Assembly (NCBI GenBank): GCA_039975855.1
Contig: JBDWGH010000002.1
Location: forward strand, 558,001 to 622,000
Origin: Litorimonas sp039975855
GTDB taxonomy: Bacteria > Pseudomonadota > Alphaproteobacteria > Caulobacterales > Maricaulaceae
Length of the DNA: 64,000 nt
Reading direction: 5' to 3'
Shown here: piece after piece, positions 25,719 to 34,475 of the stretch
Position numbering within the stretch: the first letter of the stretch is position 1
How the letters are laid out: each line of letters starts with the position of its first letter
Translations under genes and position numbers: made by a program
Notes under the pieces: generated by a model
The model's input: only the letters and a program-made list of their open reading frames with translations
Database searches by the model: none
What the model was told of the DNA's origin: nothing

Positions 25719-26327
25719 ATGTTAGACGCACCAGACCTCGAAGACGTTATCAAAGCTGACCCGGCCCTTGTCAGTCAGCAAGCCAAATTTACGCGCATGC
25801 AAGACGGCACGCTGGAAGATTGGATGAAGATCGGCGCGGCGCATAAACAGGATTTCGGCAAGACCGCCGATCGCTTTATCGACATGCTGAAACAGCTCGA
25901 AAATGCGACTCTCGGATTTGCGTGCGATCAGCTGCAACATGCCCTGATTTGCGGCACGCTCGCAAGACGGGCGGGCGCGAGCGACGAGCAGATCGTGGTT
26001 GCGCTGTGCCATGACATGGCGAAGGTTATCAATGTCCCGAACCACGGCCCCATCGTCGCGGAAATGCTGCGGCCTTATGTGAGCGAGGACAGCTATCACG
26101 TGCTGCGCAATCACCAAGCGTTTCAGGGTGAGCATTATTATCACTACATGGGCGCTCCAACGGACCTCCGCCTACAATGGAAGGACGAGCCGTGGTATGA
26201 TTACGCGGTAAAGCTCGTCGATGAATGGGATGCCCCCGCCTTTGATCCTGATTTTGAAGCGGATGATTTAGAGAGCTTTATTCCGCTCATGCGGAAGATT
26301 TTCCACGACCATCCTGTCCCGCTTTAG
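25719..26327 (+). CDS. HD-domain protein resembling PhnZ-type diiron oxygenases
   Basis: A 202-residue HD protein. Putative metal ligands are His74 (QLQHAL), His98-Asp99 (ALCHDM), His109 (NHGP) and His132 (NHQAFQGEHYYHY), with a late Asp in VDEWDAP (168-171). Their order and spacing resemble PhnZ and TmpB, mixed-valence diiron oxygenases that cleave C-P bonds, rather than nucleotide phosphohydrolases. The neighbourhood shows no phosphonate genes, so the substrate is unknown. Divergent from the dsbD-like gene. Confidence 0.75.
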   Translation: MLDAPDLEDVIKADPALVSQQAKFTRMQDGTLEDWMKIGAAHKQDFGKTADRFIDMLKQLENATLGFACDQLQHALICGTLARRAGASDEQIVVALCHDMAKVINVPNHGPIVAEMLRPYVSEDSYHVLRNHQAFQGEHYYHYMGAPTDLRLQWKDEPWYDYAVKLVDEWDAPAFDPDFEADDLESFIPLMRKIFHDHPVPL

Positions 26328-26382
26328 GGCATAACTCTAAAGTCAGGGACTTCAGAAAAGACGCTCAAAGCTAATCCGGATA

Positions 26383-27159
26383 TTAGAGCTTTGCGCAAGT
26401 ATTCGCGAATTCTCCCCTCCAACTGATCTCATCTGAAAGCTTATCAAATTCCATTAAATAAGTTTCCCACTCCGACAAGTCAGAACAGTCACTTGCAAGG
26501 GAAGTTCGGATTTCTTCGTTAGTGTAAAGCGACCAAGTGCACCTTTTTAAGTCTTTGCGAGCAAATCTATTGGAATTGTAGCGGATATAGAGCGAAGGTA
26601 AGTTGCTTTTATTTGATATATCTGTTGGCTCAAAATTAGCATAATGCAGGTCATCTTTATTGATATTATCATTCGCCCTGAAACGCGCATTTTTCTTGAG
26701 CTCATATAGACCAATAGAATTAAAACCTGCGGGTTCCATATCGCGCCCTAACGCACTGCGCATGTGCCTTTCCGCAGAGTCACGTGAGCTCACGTTTATA
26801 CCGACAACTTTAGAATCTTCCCGGCAATCACTCTGAGCGTCCATGGACAGACAATTCAAAGCGACGCTAACACCTAGTGGATAAGTATTTAACCGATCGC
26901 GGTTTCTAAAGTGCACGACCGATTTACGTGGGACAAATATTTTCCGTTTGGCAAGTTGCCCACGGCTAGAAATCGTCAACTTTACAATGTCATTTTCGCA
27001 ATACTCAACATGCGAATGCTCTTGGGCTGTTTCTAGCCTCATTGCTTCATATTTGTCTAAAACGTCCCCAGCATGATTTACCAAAACGTGCTCTGAGCAG
27101 GCTGAGAGGCAGCCCAACAGTATAGAAACCGTTAGAAATTTTCCCAGAAACAATCGCAT
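26383..27159 (-). CDS. Lipoprotein of unknown function
   Basis: A 258-residue protein with lipobox L-S-A-C (Cys21). The mature part is rich in Ser/Asn/Arg and carries several Cys (YCEND, ALNCLSM, SDCRED, LKRCTWS, ASDCSD, ANTCAKL), suggesting disulfides in the periplasm. No family is recognised. It lies between the convergent HD gene and the co-directional acyl-CoA ligase, 27 bp away. Confidence 0.6.
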   Translation of the reverse strand: MRLFLGKFLTVSILLGCLSACSEHVLVNHAGDVLDKYEAMRLETAQEHSHVEYCENDIVKLTISSRGQLAKRKIFVPRKSVVHFRNRDRLNTYPLGVSVALNCLSMDAQSDCREDSKVVGINVSSRDSAERHMRSALGRDMEPAGFNSIGLYELKKNARFRANDNINKDDLHYANFEPTDISNKSNLPSLYIRYNSNRFARKDLKRCTWSLYTNEEIRTSLASDCSDLSEWETYLMEFDKLSDEISWRGEFANTCAKL

Positions 27160-27186
27160 AACAATCAGTTTAAAACATGAAAGATT

Positions 27187-28722
27187 TTAAAGCCCCAGTT
27201 CCCTGGGCACCGATTTTCGCAATTCAAATTTCAAAACCTTCCCCGTTCCGCCGCGCGGTAGTTCCGCCAAGCAGTGCAAATGGGATGGAAGTTTAAACTT
27301 CGCCAAACGGCCTTGCAGATGGCCCATGACATCTTCCATACACAGGCTCTCGCCCTCTTTGACGACGGCGCAAACACAACCTGTTTCACCCCAACGCTCG
27401 TCCTTCAATCCAATCACGGCGACTTCAACGATTTGGTCCATCTCATAGAGAGCCCCTTCGATTTCTGCCGGGTAGACGTTCTCACCGCCTGAAATATACA
27501 TGTCCTTCACGCGGTCTTCGATTGAGACATAGTCGTGCTCGTCCATGATCCCAATATCGCCAGAATGGAACCAACCGTCCGTAAAGCTCTTCGCATTCGC
27601 TTCGGGGTTGCGCCAATATCCCGGCGTGATGGCAAGGCCTTTGAACCAGATTTCGCCAGGTGTGCCGCGCGGGACTTCATTCCCGTCTTCATCCACGATC
27701 TTGATACGCGAATGCATCAATGGTCGACCTGCCCAGCCGATACGATGCGGAATATCTGATTTGAGCAACATAGTCCCGGCCGCCGCCGTTTCCGTCATGC
27801 CGTAACCTTCTTGGATGATAATGCCCCGTTCACCCCACCAATTGATGAGCGCTTCAGGAACTGTCTCCGCCCCGCACAGGGCGAGATTAATTCGGGAGAA
27901 ATCCGCGGTCTCCATCGCGGGATGCGCCTTCATCGCATTGTATGCAGCAGGCACGCAGAACATAACAGAGATGCCAAGATCAGGGTTAGAGATCGCTTTG
28001 ATTGTCGCCTCTGGATCGAACATCCGCATAATCACGCACGTCCCGCCAATCCAAATGGATGGCAGCGCCGTGACGTTCAATCCGCCAATATGGAACAGCG
28101 GCATGTTGTTGAGGGACACATCATTGGGTCCCGTCTCTCCCAAGCGAATGGCAGAGGATGCGGTAAAATCTAGCATGGCATGAGTGATAATCACGCCTTT
28201 AGGCGAGCCGGTCGTACCAGAGGAATACATGAGCAAACACTGATCCTCGAGGCTTTGCGGATGGAAATCATAAATAGGCGTTGCTGCCGCTAGACCTTGC
28301 TCATATTCGCTGTCACCGCCGACCCCATCTGTCATAACCCAATGTTCAACCTTCGTGAGGCCCTTGGTCGGCTCCGCGAGCGGTGCGAAAGGGGCATCGA
28401 CGAGGACCATGGAGGCCTCGGAATCATTTAGAATGAAGGCGAGTTCCGGCGGGGTCAGCCGGAAGTTTAGTGCCAAACAAATCGCGCCGACACGCCAACA
28501 CCCGAAAACCAATTCCATAACATCGGTTGTGTTCAGGCAGAGAAACGCAACGCGGTCACCTGGTTGGATGCCTTTATCACGCAACATGCCCGCAACCCGC
28601 GCCACTCGATCATGCATGTCAGCATAGGAAAAATCTCGTCCACTCGCGAGATCATACATAGCCCGTTTTTTAGGGTTCGTCGCCGCGTGGTAAGAAATCC
28701 AATCATAGGCCTGAAGTGTCAT
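27187..28722 (-). CDS. Acyl-CoA ligase (AMP-forming), FadD3-like
   Basis: A 511-residue ANL-superfamily enzyme that activates a carboxylic acid to its CoA thioester via acyl-AMP. P-loop LMYSSGTTGSPKGVII, QEGYGMTETAAAG (A5), WFHSGDIGIMDEHDYV and DRVKDMYISGGENVYPAEIE, and a C-terminal lysine in PRGGTGKVLKFELR. It follows the BVMO and esterase genes on the same strand (98 bp gap), so it probably activates the acid they release. Confidence 0.92.
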   Translation of the reverse strand: MTLQAYDWISYHAATNPKKRAMYDLASGRDFSYADMHDRVARVAGMLRDKGIQPGDRVAFLCLNTTDVMELVFGCWRVGAICLALNFRLTPPELAFILNDSEASMVLVDAPFAPLAEPTKGLTKVEHWVMTDGVGGDSEYEQGLAAATPIYDFHPQSLEDQCLLMYSSGTTGSPKGVIITHAMLDFTASSAIRLGETGPNDVSLNNMPLFHIGGLNVTALPSIWIGGTCVIMRMFDPEATIKAISNPDLGISVMFCVPAAYNAMKAHPAMETADFSRINLALCGAETVPEALINWWGERGIIIQEGYGMTETAAAGTMLLKSDIPHRIGWAGRPLMHSRIKIVDEDGNEVPRGTPGEIWFKGLAITPGYWRNPEANAKSFTDGWFHSGDIGIMDEHDYVSIEDRVKDMYISGGENVYPAEIEGALYEMDQIVEVAVIGLKDERWGETGCVCAVVKEGESLCMEDVMGHLQGRLAKFKLPSHLHCLAELPRGGTGKVLKFELRKSVPRELGL

Positions 28723-28820
28723 AGCGTGTCCCCGATAGGTTATTTTTATTTGCCCTAAGTAGTGACAACTCCGCAGGTGGTTTCAAGTTAAATCGGAGAA
28801 TGGAAAAATTCAGAAATGAA

Positions 28821-29681
28821 TTATGCTGCCAAAATATCGCTCATTTCGACTAAGGCACTCTCGCGGTCTGGCGTGGGATAAAGCATGAAAATATGCCCCA
28901 TCGTCCCGAAAATGGCGAGCTTCGACAGAACCCCGACCGCCTTGGCTTTTTCCGCAAAGATCAAAATGTCCGTGTGGAGTAGGTCCACGTCACCCGTGAA
29001 AATAGAAATAGGCGCGAGACCGGATAGATCCGCGAAAGTTGGACTGACGCGCGGGTCTTCCACAGCGATGTCACCCGCATAAAGCTTCGCAGCACGCCGA
29101 AGGTCTGTCGCATCAGAAAAACAGACTTCATCGCTAGGACCATCATTGGCCGGATGAGACATTTCCAAATCCACCCAAGGCGACATGAGTAGGATATGAT
29201 CTGGCTGAGATAACCCCTTACCTTTCCGGTACAGCGCAAGCGCCATGGCCAAATTTCCACCGGCACTGCCGCCGCCAATTTTGACGGCGTTCCAACGGTC
29301 CGCAGCATAGTCATAAACCTGATTGGCGAAATCCGTAATCTCTTCGACCTCCGCATTTGGGGCGAGCGGATAGTCAGGCAGAACAACACTAACGCCCGCG
29401 CGATCAGAGAGTTGAGCCGCCAATCCAAAATGAAGAGACATCAAACCTAAGATGTATGCCCCGCCATGAAAATGGATATAGGCCGCGCCACCGGGTCCAG
29501 ACTTAGGATGGATAATCCAGACAGTTTCACCTGAAATCTCGATCTTCTCAGCTCGGTTTTTTAACTTCCCCGGAAGCTTCGCAATGCGGTTTGGCGCACC
29601 GTCCATTGTTTTCGCAATCACGCGATCGGCACGGGTCACCTTCAACAAGGTTTCAAACATTTTGTAACGAAGCGTCGTCAT
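28821..29681 (-). CDS. Alpha/beta hydrolase, hormone-sensitive-lipase family
   Basis: A 286-residue esterase. Oxyanion motif FHGGAY, nucleophile GGGSAGGNLA, and late Asp/His in FTGDVDLLHTD … MGHIFMLYP. The start at 29681 is chosen over 29705 because GAGGT is 8 bp upstream and the ATG overlaps the BVMO stop (TAATG). It probably cleaves the ester formed by the monooxygenase. Confidence 0.9.
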   Translation of the reverse strand: MTTLRYKMFETLLKVTRADRVIAKTMDGAPNRIAKLPGKLKNRAEKIEISGETVWIIHPKSGPGGAAYIHFHGGAYILGLMSLHFGLAAQLSDRAGVSVVLPDYPLAPNAEVEEITDFANQVYDYAADRWNAVKIGGGSAGGNLAMALALYRKGKGLSQPDHILLMSPWVDLEMSHPANDGPSDEVCFSDATDLRRAAKLYAGDIAVEDPRVSPTFADLSGLAPISIFTGDVDLLHTDILIFAEKAKAVGVLSKLAIFGTMGHIFMLYPTPDRESALVEMSDILAA

Positions 29682-31120
29682 TAGGTAACCTCGTAATGGT
29701 CCCAAATTGGGGTTTTGTTTCTGCGCTTATATTCCAACGCACTTCCCGGCCAATTATTGGGAACACGGTCCCCAACCTTGTACCAACTGGCCTCGACCTT
29801 TGACCACGCCAAATCCTTCAAACGCCTCTGCATTTCCGCGTCAAATTCATCTTCAGCTTCGGCTTTCACCGTAATGTGCGAAGAGGCTTTGTCCATGAGT
29901 TGCAGGACATATCCAACTTGGTTTTCAAGCTTATAGATAATCGAAGTATGGCCCGTATTCGTGCTGGGACCGTAGAGTAAAAACAGGTTTGGAAAGCCCG
30001 CTGTCATAATGCCCATATAGGCCTTCGCACCCTCTTCCCAATGGCCCCGCAATGACTGCCCATCAGCACCTGAAACATCGATTTCTTTCAGGAATGGATT
30101 GGTATGAAACCCTGTTGAATACACAATGAGATCATGCGCTCTGGCTGTTCCGTCTGATGTCACGATGCCTTCCGCTGTCAAATGATCTATGCCGTCAGTC
30201 ACATTCTCAACCGTATCTTTGGCAAGGGCCGGATAGATTTTATCAGACAGCAAAATACGCCGCGCACCGATTGGGTAATCCGGTGTCATCTTTGCACGTA
30301 ATTCCGGGTCTTTCACGTGCTTCCGAAGACCCATCTTCACCCATTGCGTGCCAAGCCATTTGCTGATGGGTTTGCCCTGAATGATGCGCCACACAAAATA
30401 TTCGCCCTGCGCAAAAAGACTAAAACGATAGAGTTTCCCCAGCGATGGAAACCGCTTTCCAAGCCATTTCTCAATCCCCCAATAAGCCCGGTCTTTTTTC
30501 GGGATAATCCAGTTCGGCGTCCGGTGATAAACGGTTAGATTGTCAGTGGCTTCGGCCAGTTCAGGAATGAGCTGGATCGCGCTGGCCGCATTCCCAATAA
30601 CGGCGATGCGTTTTCCAGAATAATCATATTCATGATTCCACTGCGCCGAATGAAAACTCTCGCCTTTAAACTTTGAAGCGCCTTTAATCTCGGGGGTTTT
30701 TGGAATATGCAGCTGCCCAATCGCGGATACTAGAAACTGGCTGACAATTACCTGGCCATCAGAAAATGTCGTTCGCCAAAGCCCCTTATCAAATGTGGCC
30801 GATGTCACTTCCCGACCAAATTTTAAATGCTCATAAAGCCCATAGGTCTGAGCAATATTTTTTTGATAGGCATGGATTTGCTTTTGCTTCGCCCATTTAA
30901 AATCCCAAGCCGGATTAGGCGCAAAAGAGTAAGAATAAAGCGCACTCGCGATATCGCATTCCGCGCCGGGATAGGTATTTTCGCGCCAGGTTCCCCCGAC
31001 CTCATCCGCTTTTTCAACGATAATAAAATCATCATCGCCGCGTTCTTTCAGCTTTACGCCCATGCAAACACCGCCAAAGCCAGCGCCAATAATCAGTGTT
31101 TTGCAGTCCGGTTTCCCCAT
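29681..31120 (-). CDS. Flavin monooxygenase, Baeyer-Villiger type
   Basis: A 479-residue class B flavoprotein. FAD motif GAGFGGV at 12-18, NADPH motif GNAASA at 176-181, and the Baeyer-Villiger fingerprint FxGxxxHxxxW at 151-161; the residue after W is Asn162 instead of Pro/Asp. Such enzymes insert oxygen next to a ketone to give an ester or lactone using NADPH and O2. It is the first gene of a BVMO-esterase-ligase set. Confidence 0.88.
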   Translation of the reverse strand: MGKPDCKTLIIGAGFGGVCMGVKLKERGDDDFIIVEKADEVGGTWRENTYPGAECDIASALYSYSFAPNPAWDFKWAKQKQIHAYQKNIAQTYGLYEHLKFGREVTSATFDKGLWRTTFSDGQVIVSQFLVSAIGQLHIPKTPEIKGASKFKGESFHSAQWNHEYDYSGKRIAVIGNAASAIQLIPELAEATDNLTVYHRTPNWIIPKKDRAYWGIEKWLGKRFPSLGKLYRFSLFAQGEYFVWRIIQGKPISKWLGTQWVKMGLRKHVKDPELRAKMTPDYPIGARRILLSDKIYPALAKDTVENVTDGIDHLTAEGIVTSDGTARAHDLIVYSTGFHTNPFLKEIDVSGADGQSLRGHWEEGAKAYMGIMTAGFPNLFLLYGPSTNTGHTSIIYKLENQVGYVLQLMDKASSHITVKAEAEDEFDAEMQRRLKDLAWSKVEASWYKVGDRVPNNWPGSALEYKRRNKTPIWDHYEVT

Positions 31121-31185
31121 GACGAGACCATAACGCGGCAGCGCGCCGCGACAAGGGAAACACCAATGTTAAAATTGCATGGTGA

Positions 31186-31785
31186 TTAAGCAGGCATATC
31201 GGTCATCAAGACATGTTTGGGATGCTCTGCCATCCGCTCGCACCACGCCTGCACATGCGGATAATCAGCCAATTTGAACCCACCGTCTTCCGCAACATGC
31301 GTGTAAGCATAAAGGGCGATGTCGGCGACGGACGGACCTGAACCGGCAAACCAAGGCGAGGCCTGTAAATGACCCTCCATAACATCAAGCGCTGCGCGGC
31401 CCCTCTCATGCAAGTTCGGCAATTCGCCCTCACGGTCTGGCGCATAATAGCTGATGAACCGTGCAACGGCGATGGCGGGCTCATGCTTATACTGCTCCCA
31501 AAACATCCATTGCAGCGCTTTGGCGCGGTCAAATGCATTGACGGGAACATAGGGGGTATCTTCGGCGAGGAAGGTCATGATCGCATTGCTCTCAGCCAGC
31601 GTTCTCCCATCATTTAAAACTAAAACTGGAATTTGCCCAGCCGGGTTTATCGCCAGAAATTCAGGCGTCCGCGTTGCTCCGTTCGGCGCGTCCATATTCT
31701 CATAGGTATAGGCCACGCCAAGATAGGACAGCAAAAGCCGCACCTTGTAACAATTGCCCGAGTTCAAATTTCCATAAAGTATCAT
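31186..31785 (-). CDS. Glutathione S-transferase
   Basis: A 199-residue GST. Thioredoxin-fold N-terminal domain (NSGNCYKVRLLLSYLG with the active-site Ser/Cys region, NPAGQIPVL with cis-Pro, and L-A-E-S-N-A-I that binds the gamma-Glu of glutathione) and an all-helical C-terminal domain with WFAGSGPSVADIALYAYTH. It may detoxify reactive intermediates from the adjacent oxidation genes. Confidence 0.9.
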   Translation of the reverse strand: MILYGNLNSGNCYKVRLLLSYLGVAYTYENMDAPNGATRTPEFLAINPAGQIPVLVLNDGRTLAESNAIMTFLAEDTPYVPVNAFDRAKALQWMFWEQYKHEPAIAVARFISYYAPDREGELPNLHERGRAALDVMEGHLQASPWFAGSGPSVADIALYAYTHVAEDGGFKLADYPHVQAWCERMAEHPKHVLMTDMPA

Positions 31786-32330
31786 AGCTCGGCGATAAAT
31801 CTCGCGGCTAAGAATGTCTATACATCTTCGTGTCGCCTCGGAACGATTTGTCGCCCCTGTATGTCTTAGCTTCGAAAAGTTCCGTAAGAGTACGGGGTGT
31901 CCGCGTGGTGGTCAGGCTCTCGCGCAAACGAGAATAAATAATATGTTTTCGAGCCTTCCCGACCCGTGCAATTCCTGCAAACAAGAAATGCACCGATTGC
32001 CAGAAAGCCCACGCGGCGACGCCTTTTCGCATTACCGGCCGAACTACCCAGTCGCGGGGTAAACAGCTCTCGATAAGCCACCCAACTCCACTGACGTTAC
32101 CCAGCTTTGTCCAATGACAAGCGCCGCTTTCCACCGAACAAGCCAACGTACGCTTGGTCGCCCGTTGTGAAAAGACAGCTTAAATATGAGACGAAAAACC
32201 CAAGGTGAGGATACATCTCTTGATAAAATTTTAAACCATTGAAATAGAACGGAGAATTATTTCAGAATTCGAGGACTAATTGTGAAACTGGAAACACTGA
32301 TCTTTTCAATTAAGCCCTTTTTCAGCTAAC
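31786..32330. other. Intergenic region with nested inverted repeats, no gene recognised
   Basis: About 545 bp. An 8-bp stem CCGCGTGG (31901-31908) / CCACGCGG (32009-32016) encloses smaller hairpins (TCTCG…CGAGA near 31917-31932; GTGCA…TGCAC near 31966-31993), and TACCC…GGGTA follows near 32046-32062. This could be a structured RNA. It does not match tmRNA, RNase P, SRP or 6S RNA by eye. Open frames in it overlap in conflicting phases and look spurious. Confidence 0.35.
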
Positions 32331-33155
32331 CTACTCTTCTTTGACGCGCTCACCATTTGCATCCAGAAGATGCCCATCAAAATCTGTAATATCAAACCGC
32401 ATCGTTGACTCTATGCCTTCACGCTTAACCGCCACGCCTCTATCCACTTTCGGGTAATATTTCCACGAAGAGACAGCCATCATCGTTGGCCCTTCAAATA
32501 CAGGGTCTGTACATGTTGTCGCGACAATGTTTATCGGATTGCCCATTTTGGTAAGGTCATATGTCACCTTACATTCACCGCTGAAATCAACGTGAGGAAC
32601 ATGTGGTGGGGATCGATAGCAAGGAGAGGCGTCTGCATCCATTTTAAGACGATCCGCAAACTCAATTTCACACTTTTTTCGTTTTACATAAATCTGTCTA
32701 AAATTTGGACCTAAACTTATTTTGTGTATGCCCTTCCAATAGGGTTCAGCCCGTTTTTCCTCTATTGGATCTCTATCTATATATAAGGGTATCGGTGCGT
32801 GCCCAATACGATAGGCATAAATATATACATGCCGACCAGATTCTTTATGCAATGTGCAAGGGGAATAACAGCTTTCCAAAGGCTCGCCAGTATCGCCATC
32901 ATGCAACGTAACTAAAGCTTTGACTGATCTTCCATCCGTCACAAGGGTCGACACAACGTTTAATTCAACAGACGCATTATAACGTTCCCGAAAAGGTTCT
33001 ATTGATTTTACAATTCTAAAATCGGGAAGTTTTTTCTGCATGAATTCCGTAAGATGAAATTCCGCTTTTGAAAGGTTCCCTTGCTGTGCCAGCGCTTGAG
33101 TCGGAATATATGCCAGAATGAAAGTAAGAAATATTCTGGCGAAACGGTAAGACAT
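32331..33155 (-). CDS. Secreted protein with TonB C-terminal-like domain
   Basis: A 274-residue protein with signal peptide ending A-L-A-Q. The C-terminal ~90 residues fit the TonB_C domain: SGECKVTYDLTKMGNPINI … CTDPVFEGPTMMAVSSWKYYPKV. The N-terminal part is unassigned and has a Cys pair (ESCYSPC). It lacks the usual Pro-rich linker and membrane anchor of TonB, so it is probably a periplasmic TonB-domain protein rather than an energy transducer. Confidence 0.7.
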   Translation of the reverse strand: MSYRFARIFLTFILAYIPTQALAQQGNLSKAEFHLTEFMQKKLPDFRIVKSIEPFRERYNASVELNVVSTLVTDGRSVKALVTLHDGDTGEPLESCYSPCTLHKESGRHVYIYAYRIGHAPIPLYIDRDPIEEKRAEPYWKGIHKISLGPNFRQIYVKRKKCEIEFADRLKMDADASPCYRSPPHVPHVDFSGECKVTYDLTKMGNPINIVATTCTDPVFEGPTMMAVSSWKYYPKVDRGVAVKREGIESTMRFDITDFDGHLLDANGERVKEE

Positions 33156-33260
33156 ATATTTTAAGTGGCAAAATTATTATCTTACCGCAAGCAAACATCT
33201 AAATTTGAAAACACTTTTGTCAAAGGGCAACCAGCAACAAGTCTCTTGATAGAAGGCTTC

Positions 33261-33761
33261 CTAGATCTTCGTTTTTTGAATTGTCTGATGCACGTCTTGA
33301 ATTTGCATTAGCGCGGCTGAGCCATAATATTTTGTGAATTCCGGGACGAAAATTCCGGCCGCGACAGCAGGGTCCGATTGCACGAGCTCTTCGGCTTCTG
33401 GGATTGTCGCCACATTGAATATATAAAGCCCGCGCTTCCCCTCACCTTCAGTAAACGGTCCCGACAGAACAAGTTTTTTCGCCTCGGCAAGTGTTTTCAT
33501 ATTCGAAAAATGCCCTTTAAATATCTCGGTACGTTCATCGGCGTCTGTAATTTCGGCATCCTTCGGACCGGTCTTCAGAACGACCATTACGTAGGACCGC
33601 ATCCCATAATCATCCGCACCCAATTCAGCCGCAAGCTCGGCATTAAACGCTGTTGACGATACAACTGGGCTATCAGGTTCCGTCTGCGCAGAGTTTTGCG
33701 AGCATCCACTTAATCCAAGCCCAGCAAGGAGGAGAACATTTAAAAGATGAGGTCTGATCAT
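33261..33761 (-). CDS. YciI-family lipoprotein
   Basis: A 166-residue protein. The start at 33761 gives lipobox L-S-G-C (Cys20). The domain (residues ~55-155) has YciI features: YVMVVLKTGPKDAE, GHFSNMKTLAEAKKLVLSGPF, AEELVQSDPAVAAGIFVPE. YciI proteins are small ferredoxin-like-fold proteins of uncertain activity; an exported version is less common. Confidence 0.75.
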   Translation of the reverse strand: MIRPHLLNVLLLAGLGLSGCSQNSAQTEPDSPVVSSTAFNAELAAELGADDYGMRSYVMVVLKTGPKDAEITDADERTEIFKGHFSNMKTLAEAKKLVLSGPFTEGEGKRGLYIFNVATIPEAEELVQSDPAVAAGIFVPEFTKYYGSAALMQIQDVHQTIQKTKI

Positions 33762-33923
33762 GCCCAAACCAATAAATATCCCGTCCCTCATTTGTCAAAC
33801 CGATTAGCCAAAGCCCTCATAGATATAGGCCGTCAAAATTTACCCTTCTGAAACCACGTGCCATCAGGCGGATTTAACGCTCACAAGGTTAAACAGGTTC
33901 AAGCGACACTTGTGGGAGATGTC

Positions 33924-34112
33924 ATGCGCGAACTAACAGACTTAGAAATTGAACAGCTGGATATGACGGGACGTATCCCTGAATTGAATGGCGATGATTA
34001 CCAACTTATCGGATTGATTGCCGAGAACCCGTCAAAACAGACCCAAGGCCGTAAAGCTATTCGAGCGGCAAAGCGTTCGATTGGAAAACAGGGTTTCGCG
34101 CGCTCGGCTTAG
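33924..34112 (+). CDS. Small hypothetical protein
   Basis: A 62-residue protein starting MRELTDLEIEQLDMTGRIPE; GGGAG lies 6 bp upstream of ATG 33924, so the longer open frame from 33858 is not needed. The C-terminus is basic (KAIRAAKRSIGKQGFARS). Convergent with the DoxX-like gene, 9 bp apart. No known family. Confidence 0.55.
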   Translation: MRELTDLEIEQLDMTGRIPELNGDDYQLIGLIAENPSKQTQGRKAIRAAKRSIGKQGFARSA

Positions 34113-34121
34113 AGCATATCT

Positions 34122-34475
34122 CTATTTCGAGGGGCGTATCTCTGCACCCCATTTACTGAACGCTAGGACCCCTGCGAGGACAGCAGGGATAAGCGACACC
34201 ATACCAAAAACGGTATTCCCGCTTACAAAAATCATAAGCGCCGAGGCTAGAAACGAAACGGCCATGGACGCTAAGCCCAATTTACGCGTCTTTGGTATAA
34301 GGCCCAGTCCGGCCCCAATAAGCTGAATGATGCCGAACGGTATCAGTGGCCCTAGGGAAAGGCCTGCCGATTCAAAAAAGGCGACCTCTTGAGGCATTTG
34401 CATGACCTTGGCGAAACCAGCTGCGAGGCTCATGAGGACCAGCAAACCCAGCCCGACAAGTTTCAAAATACGCAT
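34122..34475 (-). CDS. DoxX-like membrane protein
   Basis: A 117-residue protein with four membrane helices; AAGFAKVMQMPQEVAFFESAGLS and GIIQLIGAGLGLIPKTRKLGL are typical of the DoxX/DUF4345-like group. The start is ATG 34475, overlapping the cysS stop by 1 nt (TGATG), so it is translationally coupled to cysS. Function unknown. Confidence 0.8.
   Translation of the reverse strand: MRILKLVGLGLLVLMSLAAGFAKVMQMPQEVAFFESAGLSLGPLIPFGIIQLIGAGLGLIPKTRKLGLASMAVSFLASALMIFVSGNTVFGMVSLIPAVLAGVLAFSKWGAEIRPSK

Noticed and set aside
29681..29705. Longer start of the HSL-type hydrolase at 29705
   Set aside because: The ATG at 29681 has a good ribosome site and the usual overlap with the BVMO stop.
31808..32146. 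Overlapping open frames of 71-112 codons on both strands after the GST gene
   Set aside because: Several conflicting frames, none with a ribosome site or recognisable domain; the region looks like structured non-coding DNA.
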